From the NCBI GenBank assembly GCA_958299035.1, contig CATQJL010000112.1:637001-701000 (forward strand): a stretch of 64,000 bases of DNA, in the 5' to 3' direction. The position numbers and the translations under genes are program-made. Every line of letters starts with the position of its first letter. The stretch's first letter is position 1. The notes below the pieces were generated by a model that saw only the letters and a program-made list of their open reading frames with translations, had not been told where the DNA came from and made no database searches. The DNA is from Cylicocyclus nassatus. Its lineage: Eukaryota; Nematoda; Chromadorea; Rhabditida; Strongylidae. Below are positions 41,541-51,815 of the stretch, in pieces.

Positions 41541-42819
41541 CAGTGGCGTACCCAGGATTTCGGCTCGGGGGGAGGGGGGGGGGGGGGGGGAGGGGCAAAT
41601 TTTCTTTTCCAATGAGTGCGTGGCGTAAGCCGCACCCAGAAAAAATTTTTGGTATGCTTTTCAGAATTTTCGCGGGCCCACAACCTCAAAATTTTAGAGA
41701 ATGGGGGCGTGGCGCCAGCTACGCCCCCGAAAAAATTTTTTTTATGAAGCTAAACTGAATTTTTAAAAATTTTTAAGAATTATTCCTATTATTAGGTTGA
41801 TGCAAAAGAAATGGCCGATTTCCGAAGCCTTTTTTCAGGGCAACTTTTTTCCATCAAGACTTCTTCTTTACAATGGATGTGGTGTATTGTTGCGAAGCTG
41901 TTTTCATGCTCTATCCAATGGTGCTTGAAACGGGCTCTCATCCTCATCTATTATAAAGTTACTGAGCTTCAAATAACCGCATCCGAATTCAGAATTTCAT
42001 TGCATTCACTTTTCCGGCCAGAATTCAAGCGCGTATCAATGTGATTTCTTCAAAATTTAGCTATTGTATTTAATGAAAATTTTCTACATTATGCATGCTT
42101 AATTGCATTCTTTGAAGTTATCCAGAATGAGATATTGGCGCCTAAACATGGGTAGCTGTTGCGGTCATTTTATGACCCATAATTTTCTTCTGAGGGAGTC
42201 AGTCGCCGAAGGTTTGCTCAATTCTGTAAGCGTAAGGCTAGTACATCCTATTAGCAGTTTTTGCAGAAGCATCCAGCTGTTCAGTACGTAGAAAATCAAA
42301 AAATTTCTACATTCCGGACTTTGAAGCACACTAAAAAAATGTTGAAAAGACTGAGAAATTTCAAATTTCAATTTTTTCTTTCTCGCAAACTATTTGTCCG
42401 AATTCTTTTCATTGTATTTTGTACTACTGGCTTGCGGCTACAAGATAGGCCACTTATCATTCATGCTAATAAACTTTGAAGGAAGTTATGAATTGTCAAA
42501 AACAAGGTTCCCGCAGAAGAACCTTTTTTGTCTTTTAGTCCGTATTTCTCTTCCCGTTTATGGTTTCAGTATAAATAAGTATGCGCTGTATTGCGAAAGG
42601 TTTGCTGCTTCCAGTGGTCTTCACCGCATTCAGAATTCTGGATCTTTCAGAAAGTTATAGCAAGTCAATGTGAGAATTCGCAAATCCGCCATTCCTTTTG
42701 CATCAACCTAATATTTACAAGTATAAATAAGTCTCTTGCACACTTTTATGACTCATGTAAGTAACTTTCAAAAATTTCGCGAACCATTTTAAGGGGGGGG
42801 GGCCCTCGGTACGCCACTG
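41541..42819. mobile_element. hAT-like MITE (CAGTGGCGTACCCAGG)
   Basis: CAGTGGCGTACCCAGGATTT and the inverted CAGTGGCGTACCGAGGGC. Flanks CTTGCTTT (41533-41540) and CATGCTTT (42820-42827), an 8-bp duplication with one change. The ends carry long G runs. A mariner-type MITE sits inside (41792-42711). Relatives at about 55860-56040 and 57476-57620. Confidence 0.8.
41792..42711. mobile_element. Mariner-type MITE inside the hAT-like MITE
   Basis: TTAGGTTGATGCAAAAGAAA and the inverted TTAGGTTGATGCAAAAGGAA, TA on both sides. The TIR sequence is close to classical mariner ends. The 920-bp interior shows no transposase frame. Confidence 0.8.
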
Positions 42820-42957
42820 CATGCTTTGTATAAGGCAGTTCATTCAAATAATGCGGTAATTGGCGCAGTCTTCAGGCTAAGAATCATGTTTTGGCCGACA
42901 TTTTGAAAAGTTGTGGTAGATTGCGTATTCGTGGGTGGAGCGTAAAAGGCTCTCTCA

Positions 42958-43429
42958 CAAGGGAAGGATACGTGGTCGAAGTGGCGTTTTATTATGAGAT
43001 GTACACAGTCTTATGGAGCTTAGGACGCTGATTTCAAATCTGCTTCCCATATCTGCAAAGGCGCCTCTGGGAGGGAAGTTATGGGAATTTCTTGGAGCAA
43101 AAATCCAAACGCACGGCAACCATAAAATCCTTCAAAGTGCAGTATGAGGTCGAATGGGGCTACGATCACTACCAGGGCGTTTTATGCAATACTACTTTCA
43201 GACTGATAAGCTCTTGTCAGTCATTACTCCTTTCAAGCGCTGGAAAGATCTCAACATCTGTTTTTACCTCAGCCAGACCATTGAATTTCTACCAAAAAAA
43301 TTCCCAGAACTCCTCTCCCAGAAGCGCTTTGCAGATAAGGAAAGTAGAATTGAAATCAGCGTTTTATGTTCCATAAGATAGTATACATCTCATTTGGAAA
43401 CCCCAATTCAACCAGATATCCTTCCCTTG
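42958..43429. mobile_element. Tc5-like foldback element
   Basis: CAAGGGAAGGATACGTGGTC and the inverted CAAGGGAAGGATATCTGGTT, exact TCA duplication (42955-42957, 43430-43432) in CTCAG. Arms about 150 bp, 472 bp in all. Confidence 0.85.
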
Positions 43430-44082
43430 TCAGATGCCATCCGTCTAAGGTAGGCTTATTCGATTACCTTGGTGGGAGGATCTTATATATAAAGCTGAAT
43501 GTCTGTTTGTCTGTATGTCTGTCTATATGTCTGTATGTGTGTACGTATGTTCCGAATAGAAAATTCCATTTTTGAATCTATCCGGACCAAACTTGGCACA
43601 CATACACTTTGGGCCCCGGCGGGTTTAATAGACTACTTTTCGTCATCGATCGATATCGATTTTTATCGATTTTTATCGATTTTTTTGTTGAGTTCACCTA
43701 CGGGCTGGGAGTTGGCACAGGGGGTAATCGAGCATGAGGATTCCGAATACAATATTAGTTTTCAGAATTATCGATTACGTTTATCGATTTTATTGATTTT
43801 TTTGCAAAGTTTGAGCTACGCGGCTGGGAGTTTGCACAGGGGGGTAATCGAGCATGGGGATTCCGAATACAATATTAATTTTCAGAATTATCGATTACGT
43901 TTATCGATTTTATCGATTTTTTTGCAAAGTTTGGCCCGCGGGGCTGGGAGTTTGCACAGGGGGTAGTCGAGCATGCTGATTACGAGTACAATGTGTTAGT
44001 TTGGCGCTACTCGGCTATCCGGGTCCCAGAATTTTTTTGTGGTAGATCTTGCTCAAACTTCGTTTATAAGTTTTATCTTGTA

Positions 44083-44303
44083 GGCCGGGCATACTTCAAG
44101 CGATTTCAATCGCGACGCGATTTGGCAATATTCCAGGTGTCCATAAATCATTGTAAGCACATTATAATTGTGCAGAAGATAGGGCATTTCATCAGTTTAC
44201 GTAACTTATACACACTATGCATGTGCTTGCTATGTTGGATCCGAAGACTTCTGGCGAATCGCCGAATCGCGTCGCGACTGAAATCGCGTGAATGTGCCGG
44301 GCC
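44083..44303. mobile_element. Small TIR element (GGGCATACTT family), copy 2
   Basis: GGCCGGGCATACTTCAAGCG and the inverted GGCCCGGCACATTCACGCG; the gatttca/cgcgacgcgatt blocks also pair. Same family as 24862-25065. Confidence 0.6.
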
Positions 44304-44664
44304 CTTTACATGCTGATTACAGACACACTTTCTCCGCGGAACGTCTTCTCGTGTGGTTACGATAGGCGTATGGTAGGAAGTCAAAATCATGAATTCGGCT
44401 GGAGTTTGGCCCATATGGCTTATTCGACATGCTAATTACGAATAACATCTCTCTCTCTCTCTGCATATTAGGGCCTTTTCACAGAGTAGTGGTGGTCGTA
44501 TGGCATGGGATCGAAAACATGATTTGCTTTAAACTTCGTCTAGGATGGTCATTTAACGCGCTGAACATGAATATCATGCTGATTTCGCAGGATAGTGCAT
44601 TTTCTTGGGTTATGGTGGGTGTAGATGGGTCGAAGTTCCAGATTTGCTCAAAACCTTACCTGTA

Positions 44665-45225
44665 ACCAGGGTCAAGCGTGGGGTGCGGTACGCCACACCT
44701 GGGGGGTCGTATTGAGGAGTCAAAAGGAGAGGGGGGTCGTAGTTGGGTAATCTGATAATAGTGATAACATGATATTCGTATCATATCTATGATTAGCATT
44801 TCAATTAACCCCTGTAGACAAAGTTTGAGCGAATTCTGAAGATTCAAGATACTAGGCTACCTGAGTGAAATGGTCATTTTCCAACATGATTAACTTGTTT
44901 CAAAGGTGAATTAGCTGTCCGTTTTTGCACTCATGACAAAGCACTACTCCTTTTTTGTCCACCTCAGGAATTCCGCTTCAGAAGACCTCCAAACTGTGGA
45001 ATTAGAAGCCAACCAAAATCTCGTTTTTCCCATTTTTCGCCTTTGATCGCTGTGCTTTCACCAAATATTACTCAGAGCTAAGAAGACGAATCAGGCTCAA
45101 AACAGTCCTATGGAATCTACAAGGTTTAAGCTATCGATTCATATAAATGCTATCCGCTAAAATTGTTTTTTTTTTTGATATAGTTAATGGGGTGCGGCAC
45201 ACCCCCTTAAAAGCTGCGGCGGCCT
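44665..45225. mobile_element. CAGGGTCAAG foldback, copy 2 (one half)
   Basis: Begins TA|ACCAGGGTCAAGCGTGGG and follows 57663-58230 in order, including ataacatgatattcg, gtttcaaaggtgaatta and ttaatggggtgcggcacacc. It stops just after the central hairpin start. Confidence 0.7.
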
Positions 45226-45776
45226 GATTTTAGCTTCTTATGTGTACCCAATGTAAACCCAGAAAATGGCGCTATATCGCGCGAAATGACTACGGTATTC
45301 GTCATCAGCGGCTTTAATAATCCCCATGTACCGACTTTGAGCAAGATCCATCACAAAAACATATTGGGACCGGATAGCCGAACAGCGCCATCAGTTTTCA
45401 GAATTATCCTTACTTTTACCGGTTTTATTGCTTTTTTTGCAAGGTTTGAGCTACGGGGCTGGGGGTTGTTGAGGGAGGTAGGTGGGAATGCTAATTACTA
45501 ACACAGCAGGAATAGGGAATCGCATGTAGAAGTGAGCACAATGAAAGATTCTACAGGGATAGGGATAAAACCTTAATCATAGCACTGACAGGGCCGGGCG
45601 GAGCCGGGTAAGCCAGCTAGTAGATCATATTTTTACCAACACTCAATGCTATAACTTATGTTGGCGTTGGGACCATCAGGCTATTGTGAATTTGGTAACA
45701 ATCCCCTCATCCATTGCAACACAGATAATTTTGGTAGCCTCACATATTCACTGCGGCTTTGCTGCTCAAAGTTCGT

Positions 45777-45985
45777 ATCATTTATCATGACTAGGAGACG
45801 CGAGACCGTATTGCGGACATTGTCTTAACAAGTTTGATGTCTTCCCTGTTTTCAAAGAGTGAATAAACTTGGAAGAGATAAATAACAAGTATAAACCTGA
45901 TACGTACACGATCAAGCTTGTTTAAACAATGTAACAATGTGTGCAATGTGGTCTCGCGTCTCCTAATCATAAAATGAATGATAAT
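45777..45985. mobile_element. Small TIR MITE
   Basis: tatcatgactaggagacgcg on the left and cgcgtctcctaatcataaaa on the right are inverted (about 35 bp with one gap), and the next bases (gagaccgtattgc / gcaatgtggtctc) also pair. About 209 bp. Confidence 0.7.
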
Positions 45986-46063
45986 TACATAAAGTGACGA
46001 GCTTCGATTTCATACACCTATAAAAATAACGCCATGCGAAGGCCATGCGACATTGCCCATATA

Positions 46064-46741
46064 CAGGGTGTCCCAAAAAGATGTGCACACTGTTTGATCG
46101 TGAATAACTCTCTTGGTTTCATGTCTTTTGCCGATCTTGAGGTACCATTCTATAGAGCGAGGATAAACTTAGATTTGCAGTATGTAGCGATTCATCAATC
46201 ACTCTTCATTACTGTAGCATCATGGTATGAACTTTCAGCATACAGCGTCACTGTGGAATAAGCCTTTTGATGGGATAACTTCAAAAAAATCTAAAAATTT
46301 GTGTAGCAAAATTTTCAAGCGTGCTGATTTCACTACATAACTTTTCACCAGTTTTTCGAGCTTTCTTGATGGCGTATTCACTTTTCTGACGAACATTGGA
46401 AAATCAGTTGCTACCCTAAATCTGAAACAACTCATGAAAAAAAACAGTGTACTGACGTACACTTTTCATATTTAGAATTAGCAACTTCATTAAACCATAC
46501 AAAAGTATCTGGCTTGTTTGGCTTTCTTTCTGAGGCAAAATACCGCTTTTAATGGCTCAAAATCTTCCTGAAGTTCCTACCGTAATCCTACAGTAGTAAA
46601 GGGCGGCTGACAATTCGCTACATACTGTAAATCTAAGTTGAACCTCGTTCCAAAGAATGGTATTTCAAGCTCGGCAAAAGACGTGAAAGGAAGAGAGTTG
46701 TTAACGATCAAACAATGTGCACATCTTTTTGGGACACCCTG
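46064..46741. mobile_element. CAGGGTGTCCC element, copy 3 (complete)
   Basis: CAGGGTGTCCCAAAAAGATG and its exact inverse at 46741, TA on both sides. Arms pair over about 170 bp. 678 bp, non-coding. Confidence 0.85.
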
Positions 46742-46866
46742 TATAAGCCTCATTCAGGTTTTGATAGGTATTAACATCTGCCAAAACTTAAGTATCCATT
46801 TGATATTTCTGTTTGAAAAAACTACATTCGTTCTCTAAGTGTCCCCATACTTTTGGATCATCCTAA

Positions 46867-47260
46867 TAGTAGGGTAGTTTTCACACAACTCTACCTATGT
46901 TAGGTCCATTCATAAATCCAAATGACTTGCGGCACTTGTTAGGGTGGACCTGCAATTTTGGCCGCTGTATGTTTCCCTTGGGCCTAGAGGACGCAAAAGT
47001 GAGGACGCATTTGCAGTTTATCCCAACTTTTACTTAGCCGAGACCTTGGTTTGAAATCGCGTTCTTGCAACGCTGTGGGTTCGCGCTGCATATGCAGGCG
47101 CTAAGCATCAATGAAGAAAGAACCGACGGGTTTTGACACGACTGGCTGTGGCAAACCGCAGACGTGATGCGATGCCATGATTGTGCGGATGCGTCAAGCC
47201 CTCATCACATCAATCTTGATTGGTCAGGGTGGGCACGGACTCTATCCAAAAGAATTGCTT
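46867..47260. other. Unassigned
   Basis: No repeat end or gene recognised; somewhat GC-richer than average. Confidence 0.3.
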
Positions 47261-47810
47261 TTTCAGACAACTGCATCGGGAAGTTCGCGGGTGCTTGCTC
47301 GGCCACCAATCATCCATGCCGCGATCTGCCCGGTATAGACCGATATTGGACCCGATAAGTGACCGCGGCGCATCCATGACAACGACTTGAGTGCAAATTG
47401 AGCAACTTGTTAGCTCATCTGTCGACATCATCTAATGTCGTCGATGACACTCATCCGACTGCTGAAGTTTGTTTCGTAAGCATAAAAACTTAACTGTCAG
47501 ACCGGACCAAACCCGAGAAGCGACTACCGCCCTTACAGACACTTAGGGTAGCCCCATCACTGCGGTGTACCCCACGCGGCTGCGCCTTAACCTACAGCGT
47601 GTAAGAAGTACGGCCTTTGATAAGACCCGCGGCTCGCCGAGTGAGGTGATTGGGCCGCGACTCTCCCGATAAACTCTTCCCAATTTCAACCTCGGCCGCG
47701 GCGTTCCCGGTAAAATTTACATGGGCCGCGGCGTGCGCGGATGAAATTTCAATTGCCGCGGCGCGCCATGCGCTTTGGGGCCGCGAACTTTCCGATGCAA
47801 TTGTCTGAGT
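47261..47810. mobile_element. CCGCGG-repeat TIR element, copy 2 (ACTCAGACAAT family)
   Basis: Left TTTCAGACAACTGCATCGGG and the inverted right ACTCAGACAATTGCATCGGA, extended by aagttcgcgg in both arms. Near the right end GGCCGCGGCG-type motifs recur at 47694, 47724 and 47754, again a 30-bp step, with further ones near 47654 and 47780. No clear target duplication and no transposase. Confidence 0.65.
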
Positions 47811-47956
47811 TAATGCACAAACGCTTTTGCGCATGTTAGCTCACGAAATGACGGATAGTACGCCTGCTGTGCTATTCATTGCAGGCTCTTCACTTTTCTT
47901 CTACATCTCCTTCATATGTAGTACTCTACCCAACTATTCTATTATTTTTGCATGTA

Positions 47957-48156
47957 CCCTATTTTCAGGTGTATAAGCCGCACCCTTTTCACTCTAAAGG
48001 CAAACACGCCAAAAGACTGGCTGTCCTCATGGAGCGCGTTAAGTGAGAGCAGTATGCGATAAGGCGACCGCTTCGCGAGAGATATGCGCGGCGGCACGCC
48101 TGGGTCTGCTCGCATTCAGAGCAAAAAGGGTGCGGCTTATACACCTGAAAATAGGG
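47957..48156. mobile_element. 200-bp MITE with long TIRs
   Basis: CCCTATTTTCAGGTGTATAA and its inverse at 48156 pair perfectly for about 34 bp, through gccgcaccctttt. The loop is GC-richer. A TA lies on each side. Confidence 0.8.
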
Positions 48157-49072
48157 TAGTTTGCTACGGCTTGTCTCCATCTGCGCATTTATAATGACTT
48201 TTTTTCGTAATGAGCCGCACACGGTTCCCCTACACGGTGCTTGCTGTCAACGATGCAAGAAGCGGCGAGCGCTTTTTGGCTAAAAAGAAACCGCCACATC
48301 ATTGGCAGGTGCAGCGCGAACGCTTCAAAGGTTTTGAGTCCATTTAATGATGTGTAGGTGGCGGAGATATTGCGCAATCTACCATGAACTAGGTGGTAGC
48401 AATTTCGGGCACGTGCGAGATGGGATTCGCTATGAGCCCGATGAAGAAATCAATTAAAGCGAGTGAGTTGAAGTGATGGAAATTTGAGCTCTACTATCAG
48501 CTCTAAAAGTCAATTGTTCGGACAGCTCGATTCCAGATAAGATCTGTTAGTAGAAGGCACATCAATGGCTGTGTTAACAGCTACAAGCGTGAAACACAAT
48601 TGGTAGATATAGTGGACTCCATCGAGCTCACCCAACATTTCCCTTCTCATTAGTTTGACTAATTACGCCATCAGAATCTTGCCCGGAGATTTAACTGTCA
48701 TTTGCTTTAGCCAGCATGATTTGCGTCCTAACATCTAGTCTTCTCCAGCGAACGCCGAAAACTAGGTCGAAAACTATCAAAGACGCCGACAGAGCTTTTT
48801 TTTACCTTTGACGCTGGGTTTGGCAGCATTCAATACTGCGATGTTGTAGTTTTTATCTGGAGATTTTGGGAGGTAAGGAATATGTGTTGCGTTAGAAGAT
48901 ATCATCCATTTTGAGACTGAAAAGGTATTCGAGAGTTTTTGTGTATTCTGATCAATTTTCTTTTGTGCCTCAACGCCTTTTTTGAATAATTTATCACCAA
49001 AAATACGTAGGAAAACACGATCGAGCTTGTTGAAAAATGGGGGCAAAGCGTTTTCGAAGTTTTCGAAGTGTC
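48157..49072. other. Unassigned
   Basis: No repeat or gene recognised. Confidence 0.35.
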
Positions 49073-49075
49073 TCA

Positions 49076-49522
49076 CAAGGGATGGATACTTGCTCAAAGT
49101 GTTTTTTTATAAGAAGTGTATACCCTTCTAATAGAGCATGGAACGCTGTCAATTGTGCTTTCGGTATCTGTAAAGCCCTTCCGGGAGGCGAGTTATGGAA
49201 ATTTTGTGACGCAAAAATTTGGAGAAGCAGCTACAATAAAATCTTCCAGAACTGTTGTCTGTGAGCATGGAGAGAATCATGATTACTGCCAGGGCACTTC
49301 GTGCAGTTAATATCTTCAGTAATAAATTTGATGTAGTCGTTCTCCAATCAAGTGCCGGAAGGACCTCAACACTTTTTACCTTGACCAAGACCACAAATTC
49401 TTGCCTCAAAAAACTCTCATAACTCCCATCCCAAAAGTGCTTTGCAGATACCGAAAGCAGATTTGGAATTAGCCTTCCATGCTCTACAAGACGTACACTT
49501 CGTATAAGAAATCCTTTCCTTG
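49076..49522. mobile_element. Tc5-like foldback element
   Basis: CAAGGGATGGATACTTGCTC and the inverted CAAGGAAAGGATTTCTTATA, exact TCA duplication (49073-49075, 49523-49525) in CTCAG. 447 bp. Confidence 0.8.
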
Positions 49523-49525
49523 TCA

Positions 49526-50463
49526 GTCCCAATGGATTATTTACGATTCGAAGCACTTTGAAAAGTTTTTTTTTTCGAAGAGCTCCAGCCGGGTTATACA
49601 AGACGTAGGTTATAGCGGCAATAAAAAAACCGAAATGTACAAATATTAATAGCCATGGAGGCATGAGGCTATTCAAGGATGCCTATTCTCTTCTCAGGAA
49701 TGATTGTTAGGATGCTATCTTTGGGTGCCGTTGATGGCGATCTGATAGAGCTATGCGATAAGTTCTCTGACTATTATGCTATAGTTATTTGCTCAGCAAT
49801 ATAAACAGTGCGGCAAAGACCAAATCATGCAAAACTTTGTTTCTGAGAAATTTCATGTATAAATGTTGACGCCTTAATGCCGCATATCTACTTCCGATCC
49901 TCAGAGAAGTGCGAAAATTTTAATGGAGCCAATCACATTGTTGGAACTTAGATACCACGAATAAGAGGGCAAGAGTACAGGACGACATTCATGGATCGAA
50001 ATGTTGATGATACAGCTCTTGAGTTGCGTCAACTCAACTCGCCGTTTACGGTATTTTGATATAGCAACCGACAGACGAGACACGGCATTGATGTATCACG
50101 CATCATTTTGCGGGTGAAGTGGACATTGTTCGAGAAGGGAAAGATATCAGAAACATCACTACGATGCGCATGTAGCACACGCTGCTCACAGCAATCGATA
50201 AAAATCAACTTTGTTTGATCGAAGAAGATAGAGCTGAACAAATAGTCTTGAGAACTTTAGTTTCTCGTGGAATGATGTTATTTGCTCATTTGAGGCGTCT
50301 CAGCCCCTTTCTCTAAATCACTCTGATCTATAGTAGAAATGAAGCTTTCGAACTGATAGATCCACAAACAAACAATCATAGGCCATTGCTGTGCTTGGTG
50401 CAGCTCAGAGAGTCTTACAAATATGTTACTTGTGGTGCTTACATTTTTTATTTCTTTTCTAAC
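49526..50463. other. Unassigned
   Basis: No feature recognised. Confidence 0.35.
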
Positions 50464-50467
50464 TTAA

Positions 50468-50709
50468 CACGTTGACGACCGTGTGCATCCGCGCGTATGC
50501 ACACCCAGACCACCTTTTAGCACTTTCGTGCATCAATTTATCATGTGTAAACGAAAAGTCCTCAGGTAACTTCTATGCAGTGATAACACTGGTGGCCTGG
50601 TTGTCATATAGAACACACGGCATTGCAGTAGGTGTCAAGCAGTCCAAACCGCAGGCGTAGATCATCAGTCCATTTTGAGGTGGTCAAAAATGGCTCGGTC
50701 GTCAACGTG
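50468..50709. mobile_element. piggyBac-like MITE (TTAA flanks)
   Basis: TTAA on both sides (50464-50467, 50710-50713); CACGTTGACGACCG and its inverse at 50709. 242 bp. TTAA duplication and the CACGTT start suggest a piggyBac-type transposase. Confidence 0.8.
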
Positions 50710-50713
50710 TTAA

Positions 50714-51238
50714 GGTGCGTATTGCACACTCGGTGTTCCGAGACACGGTCTGGCTAGTTGCACTGAGGCTTCGAAAATTGTTAACACATAGCAATGTGTA
50801 CTCAAAAGTTGCCTTTTTCCAAAAACTTTCGTTCAATTTTTTGCTTTTTGAGCTTGAGGCTCGAGCATAAGTTTGAGCAGATGCGAATTTTACACATTTG
50901 CTTCAACAGGACGGTTTTTACCAAGTTCTTCTTTCATAAATGATCTTTAGATCATGTGCCAGTGCCTAAAGTCACACATTAGGTCAAAATCCTCAAATGT
51001 AGTTGGCCAGTGCACGGATGCTGCAACCAATAGCGCCATGCCTTAAGAACTCAAAATTATGCTAATAAAACAAAGTTTTTTCTTTTATTGTCTTACATTT
51101 ACTTAATGCGCATATTATCACTGCAATATTTTGCAACAAATGTCTCAGTGAGATTTTTCATATATCGGTGGAAGTGCGCATTTGCGCAGTTTCAAAGCTC
51201 TGTAATCAAAGTATTTCTGATTTCATCAAGATACTCGA
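50714..51238. other. Unassigned
   Basis: No feature recognised. Confidence 0.35.
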
Positions 51239-51815
51239 ATGAGCTCATTTTTGACAGAAAGTATATATACACATACTCTTTTTAGGCTTATCTACATATG
51301 CATTTCATTTCAAATTCTCCTCATTTCTAAAATTATGGACGGCAATGTCTTTTGGCTGAATTTTTGCGCGAAAGGTAACACTTTTTCGAAAACATCTGCG
51401 TTTTTTTTGCACGAACGATATATTTTGCAATTCAACAAATCCCTAAAAGAGCTTGAAAGGCCTCCCGAATGGTGTCACATGCTCAAGAGCTTTTCGGTCA
51501 AGCAACAGCGATTTGCATGTTCAAAATGCCTGTTCCAGCTTCTCCGATGCGCTTTGAAGGATAGCGAGAGAGAAGCAGCAAGGTGCTGTCAAGATCATAG
51601 GGAAGGTCATTCTTTATAAGAGCGATTATTCAATAAGAAAAAATTCGTCGAAACGTTGGTTGATGAATAAACCATGAATAAGTACTACTTACCAAACCTG
51701 TATGGCACACTTACAACTTGCTCAGCTTTTACGAAAATGAAACATAAAACATACAAAAAAACCTTCAAATTTCAAATAATCAAGTTGTTCCACCATTTTT
51801 GAATTACCCTGATAC
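51239..51815 (+). mobile_element. Mariner-related remnant containing a Penelope-like 3' end fragment
   Basis: 51390-51620 matches the reverse complement of 40575-40800 of the mariner-like element (agcaaggtgctgtcaagatc against gatcttgacagcaccttgct-like). The 126-codon frame here (51239-51619) therefore follows element sequence. 51637-51720 then resembles the Penelope-like 3' end: tcgaaacgttgg, aataaa, ccaaacctgtatggcacact, ttacaact. Confidence 0.45.

Larger units (their letters stand above)
41349..42957. mobile_element. Mariner-related fragment hosting a hAT-like element
   Basis: 41360-41540 and 42828-42957 together follow 40600-40935 of the neighbouring mariner-like element (gtcagacagacttctttgaa; ggagcgtaaaaggctctc). 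The segment between is the hAT-like insertion at 41541-42819. Confidence 0.6.
44003..45389. mobile_element. TIR element (GGCGCT family) inside Helitron-like copy G
   Basis: GGCGCTACTCGGCTATCCGG and the inverted GGCGCTGTTCGGCTATCCGG; arms continue for about 60 bp. Flanks GTTAGTTT (43995-44002) and ATCAGTTT (45390-45397) agree at 6 of 8 positions, suggesting an 8-bp duplication. It holds a small TIR element (44083-44303) and half of a CAGGGTCAAG foldback (44665-45225), plus a (CT)n tract at 44449-44462. Confidence 0.65.
43481..45620 (+). mobile_element. Helitron-like element, family 1, copy G, interrupted
   Basis: Host A, TCTTATATATAAAGCTGAATG, the usual blocks, three ATCGAT/gctgggag units (43640-43990), then an insertion (44003-45389), then the last unit and the end gccgggtaagccagCTAG|T. 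Without the insertion it would be about 750 bp. Confidence 0.8.
45640..46866 (-). mobile_element. Second mariner-like element of the 40473 family, broken by two MITEs
   Basis: 45640-45776 matches the HTH region of 40962-41147 in degraded form; 45986-46062 and 46742-46866 follow the same element to its end (tttggatcatcctaata). Two MITEs (45777-45985, 46064-46741) interrupt it. The left TIR is not found. Confidence 0.65.

Noticed and set aside
43499..43966. 155-codon plus-strand frame
   Set aside because: Runs through the (tctg)n tract and ATCGAT units of a Helitron-like element; its internal protein repeat reflects the DNA repeat.
49149..49676. 175-codon minus-strand frame
   Set aside because: Most of it is the inverted arms of a Tc5-like foldback.
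51239..51619. 126-codon plus-strand frame as a new gene
   Set aside because: Begins at a non-ATG codon and follows sequence shared with the mariner-like element at 40473-41342.
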